A DNA stretch of 64,000 nucleotides. Source: Legionella sp. (GTDB taxonomy: Bacteria; Pseudomonadota; Gammaproteobacteria; Legionellales; Legionellaceae). The position numbers were made by a program, and so were the translations under genes. The notes beneath the pieces were generated by a model. It made no database searches, was not told the DNA's origin, and saw only the letters and a program-made list of their open reading frames with translations. Every line of letters starts with the position of its first letter. Within the stretch, counting starts at the first letter, position 1. Shown here piece after piece: positions 63,351 through 64,000 of the stretch. The stretch spans positions 26,331 through 90,330 of the forward strand of contig PEQK01000015.1 of NCBI GenBank assembly GCA_002786165.1, written 5' to 3'.

Positions 63351-64000
63351 TGCTGACTCAGATAAACATTCATGGCTTGCGTAATATTGATAGCTTGCAG
63401 TTGGAGCTGCATCCTCAGTTTAATTTCTTTTATGGTCCAAATGGGAGTGGTAAAACTTCCATTTTGGAGGCCATTTATTTGCTAGGAAGCGGTCATTCCT
63501 TTAGAACCAGAGAAATTGCGCCTCTAGTACAACAGGGGCTGTCTTCTTTTACGGTGTTTTCTAAAACCCAGCAACAAGATCGTGTCAGCGTACAAAAATC
63601 ATTGGATGGATCTACTCTAGTACGATTGAATCAACAACCGTGTCAACGCAGCTCAGAGTTGGCGCATTTTTTACCCTGTCAGTTGTTTTATCACGATTTA
63701 TTTCAAATCATCGATGCAGGTCCCAGTGTAAGACGTGGTATTTTAGATTGGGGATTGTTTCACGTGGAACATTCCTATCATGACACATGGAAAGAATATC
63801 GCGGTGTTTTGAAACAGCGTAATGCCTTATTGAAGCAAAAAGCAAAGTCGCAGTATTTTGTGCCCTGGGACAATCGTCTCGTGGATTTGGCCTATGAGTT
63901 GGATCGTGCGCGCACTGCCTATTTTAAAGATTGGTCACAGAGTTTTCAATCTTGCTTGCAGCCACTGACTGACACGCCTTGTAGCATTCGGTATGATAAA
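63350..64000 (+). CDS. recF: DNA repair ATPase RecF, N-terminal part (cut by the window end)
   Basis: The first 217 codons of recF are present with no stop. The N-terminus MLTQINIHGLRNIDSLQLEL and the Walker A loop YGPNGSGKTSILEAIYLLG, then GHSFRT, are typical; RRGILDWGLFHVEHSY matches the family's middle region. It loads RecA at gaps. The start overlaps the dnaN stop by one base. Confidence 0.93.
   Translation, partial: MLTQINIHGLRNIDSLQLELHPQFNFFYGPNGSGKTSILEAIYLLGSGHSFRTREIAPLVQQGLSSFTVFSKTQQQDRVSVQKSLDGSTLVRLNQQPCQRSSELAHFLPCQLFYHDLFQIIDAGPSVRRGILDWGLFHVEHSYHDTWKEYRGVLKQRNALLKQKAKSQYFVPWDNRLVDLAYELDRARTAYFKDWSQSFQSCLQPLTDTPCSIRYDK

Overview
The window looks like chromosome of a moderately AT-rich gammaproteobacterium, most plausibly an intracellular or host-associated member of the Legionellales (Legionella/Coxiella/Berkiella-like). 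This is an inference. It rests on core genes of gammaproteobacterial type and order (rppH-ptsP-lgt-thyA, dnaA-dnaN-recF, ubiE-ubiJ-ubiB-tatA-tatB, a ctaC-ctaD-ctaG-coxC block) interleaved with eukaryotic-like proteins: a U-box plus ankyrin protein, an ARM/HEAT-like repeat protein and several very large unrecognised proteins of the kind found among secreted effectors. No tRNA, rRNA, CRISPR array or intact insertion sequence was seen.

Layout: 0-10 kb holds an ankyrin-like protein, an MFS permease, psd, trxA, thiamine pyrophosphokinase, a protein with an internal duplication, the U-box/ankyrin protein, a remnant resembling the Ku C-terminus, and a qmcA-nfeD pair. 10-18 kb is an accessory island. 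18-27.7 kb is housekeeping (rlmL, darP, a TauE-type permease, cytochrome c oxidase operon). 28-41 kb holds the ARM-like protein, folM-like and kgtP-like genes, Tat and ubiquinone genes, corA, a toxin-antitoxin pair, gloB and another MFS gene. 41-49 kb is a three-gene operon of giant proteins. 49-55 kb has HD and VOC genes, an 810-bp AT-rich gap with a duplicated block that may be a replication origin, then midA-like, PTPS-family and priA genes. 55-64 kb has a membrane-hairpin protein, thyA, lgt, ptsP, rppH, dnaA, dnaN and the start of recF.

The main discovery is at 12952-17958. A minus-strand set of genes matches, enzyme for enzyme, the pseudomonad-type route to the epoxy-phosphonate antibiotic fosfomycin: a homocitrate-synthase-like protein (phosphonomethylmalate synthase candidate), PEP mutase with the EDK-x5-NS signature, a PHP-superfamily metalloenzyme (PsfC-type oxidative decarboxylase candidate), an HppE epoxidase homologue with the full iron-ligand pattern, a beta-hydroxyacid dehydrogenase (Psf3-like) and a flavin reductase. 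A Bcr/CflA-type exporter converges on the operon from the other side. The PHP gene carries a frameshift at about 15595-15602, so the pathway may be broken, recoded, or affected by a sequence error. No FosA- or FosC-type self-resistance gene lies in the window.

All functional calls come from reading motifs and from recalled family knowledge; no database search was run.
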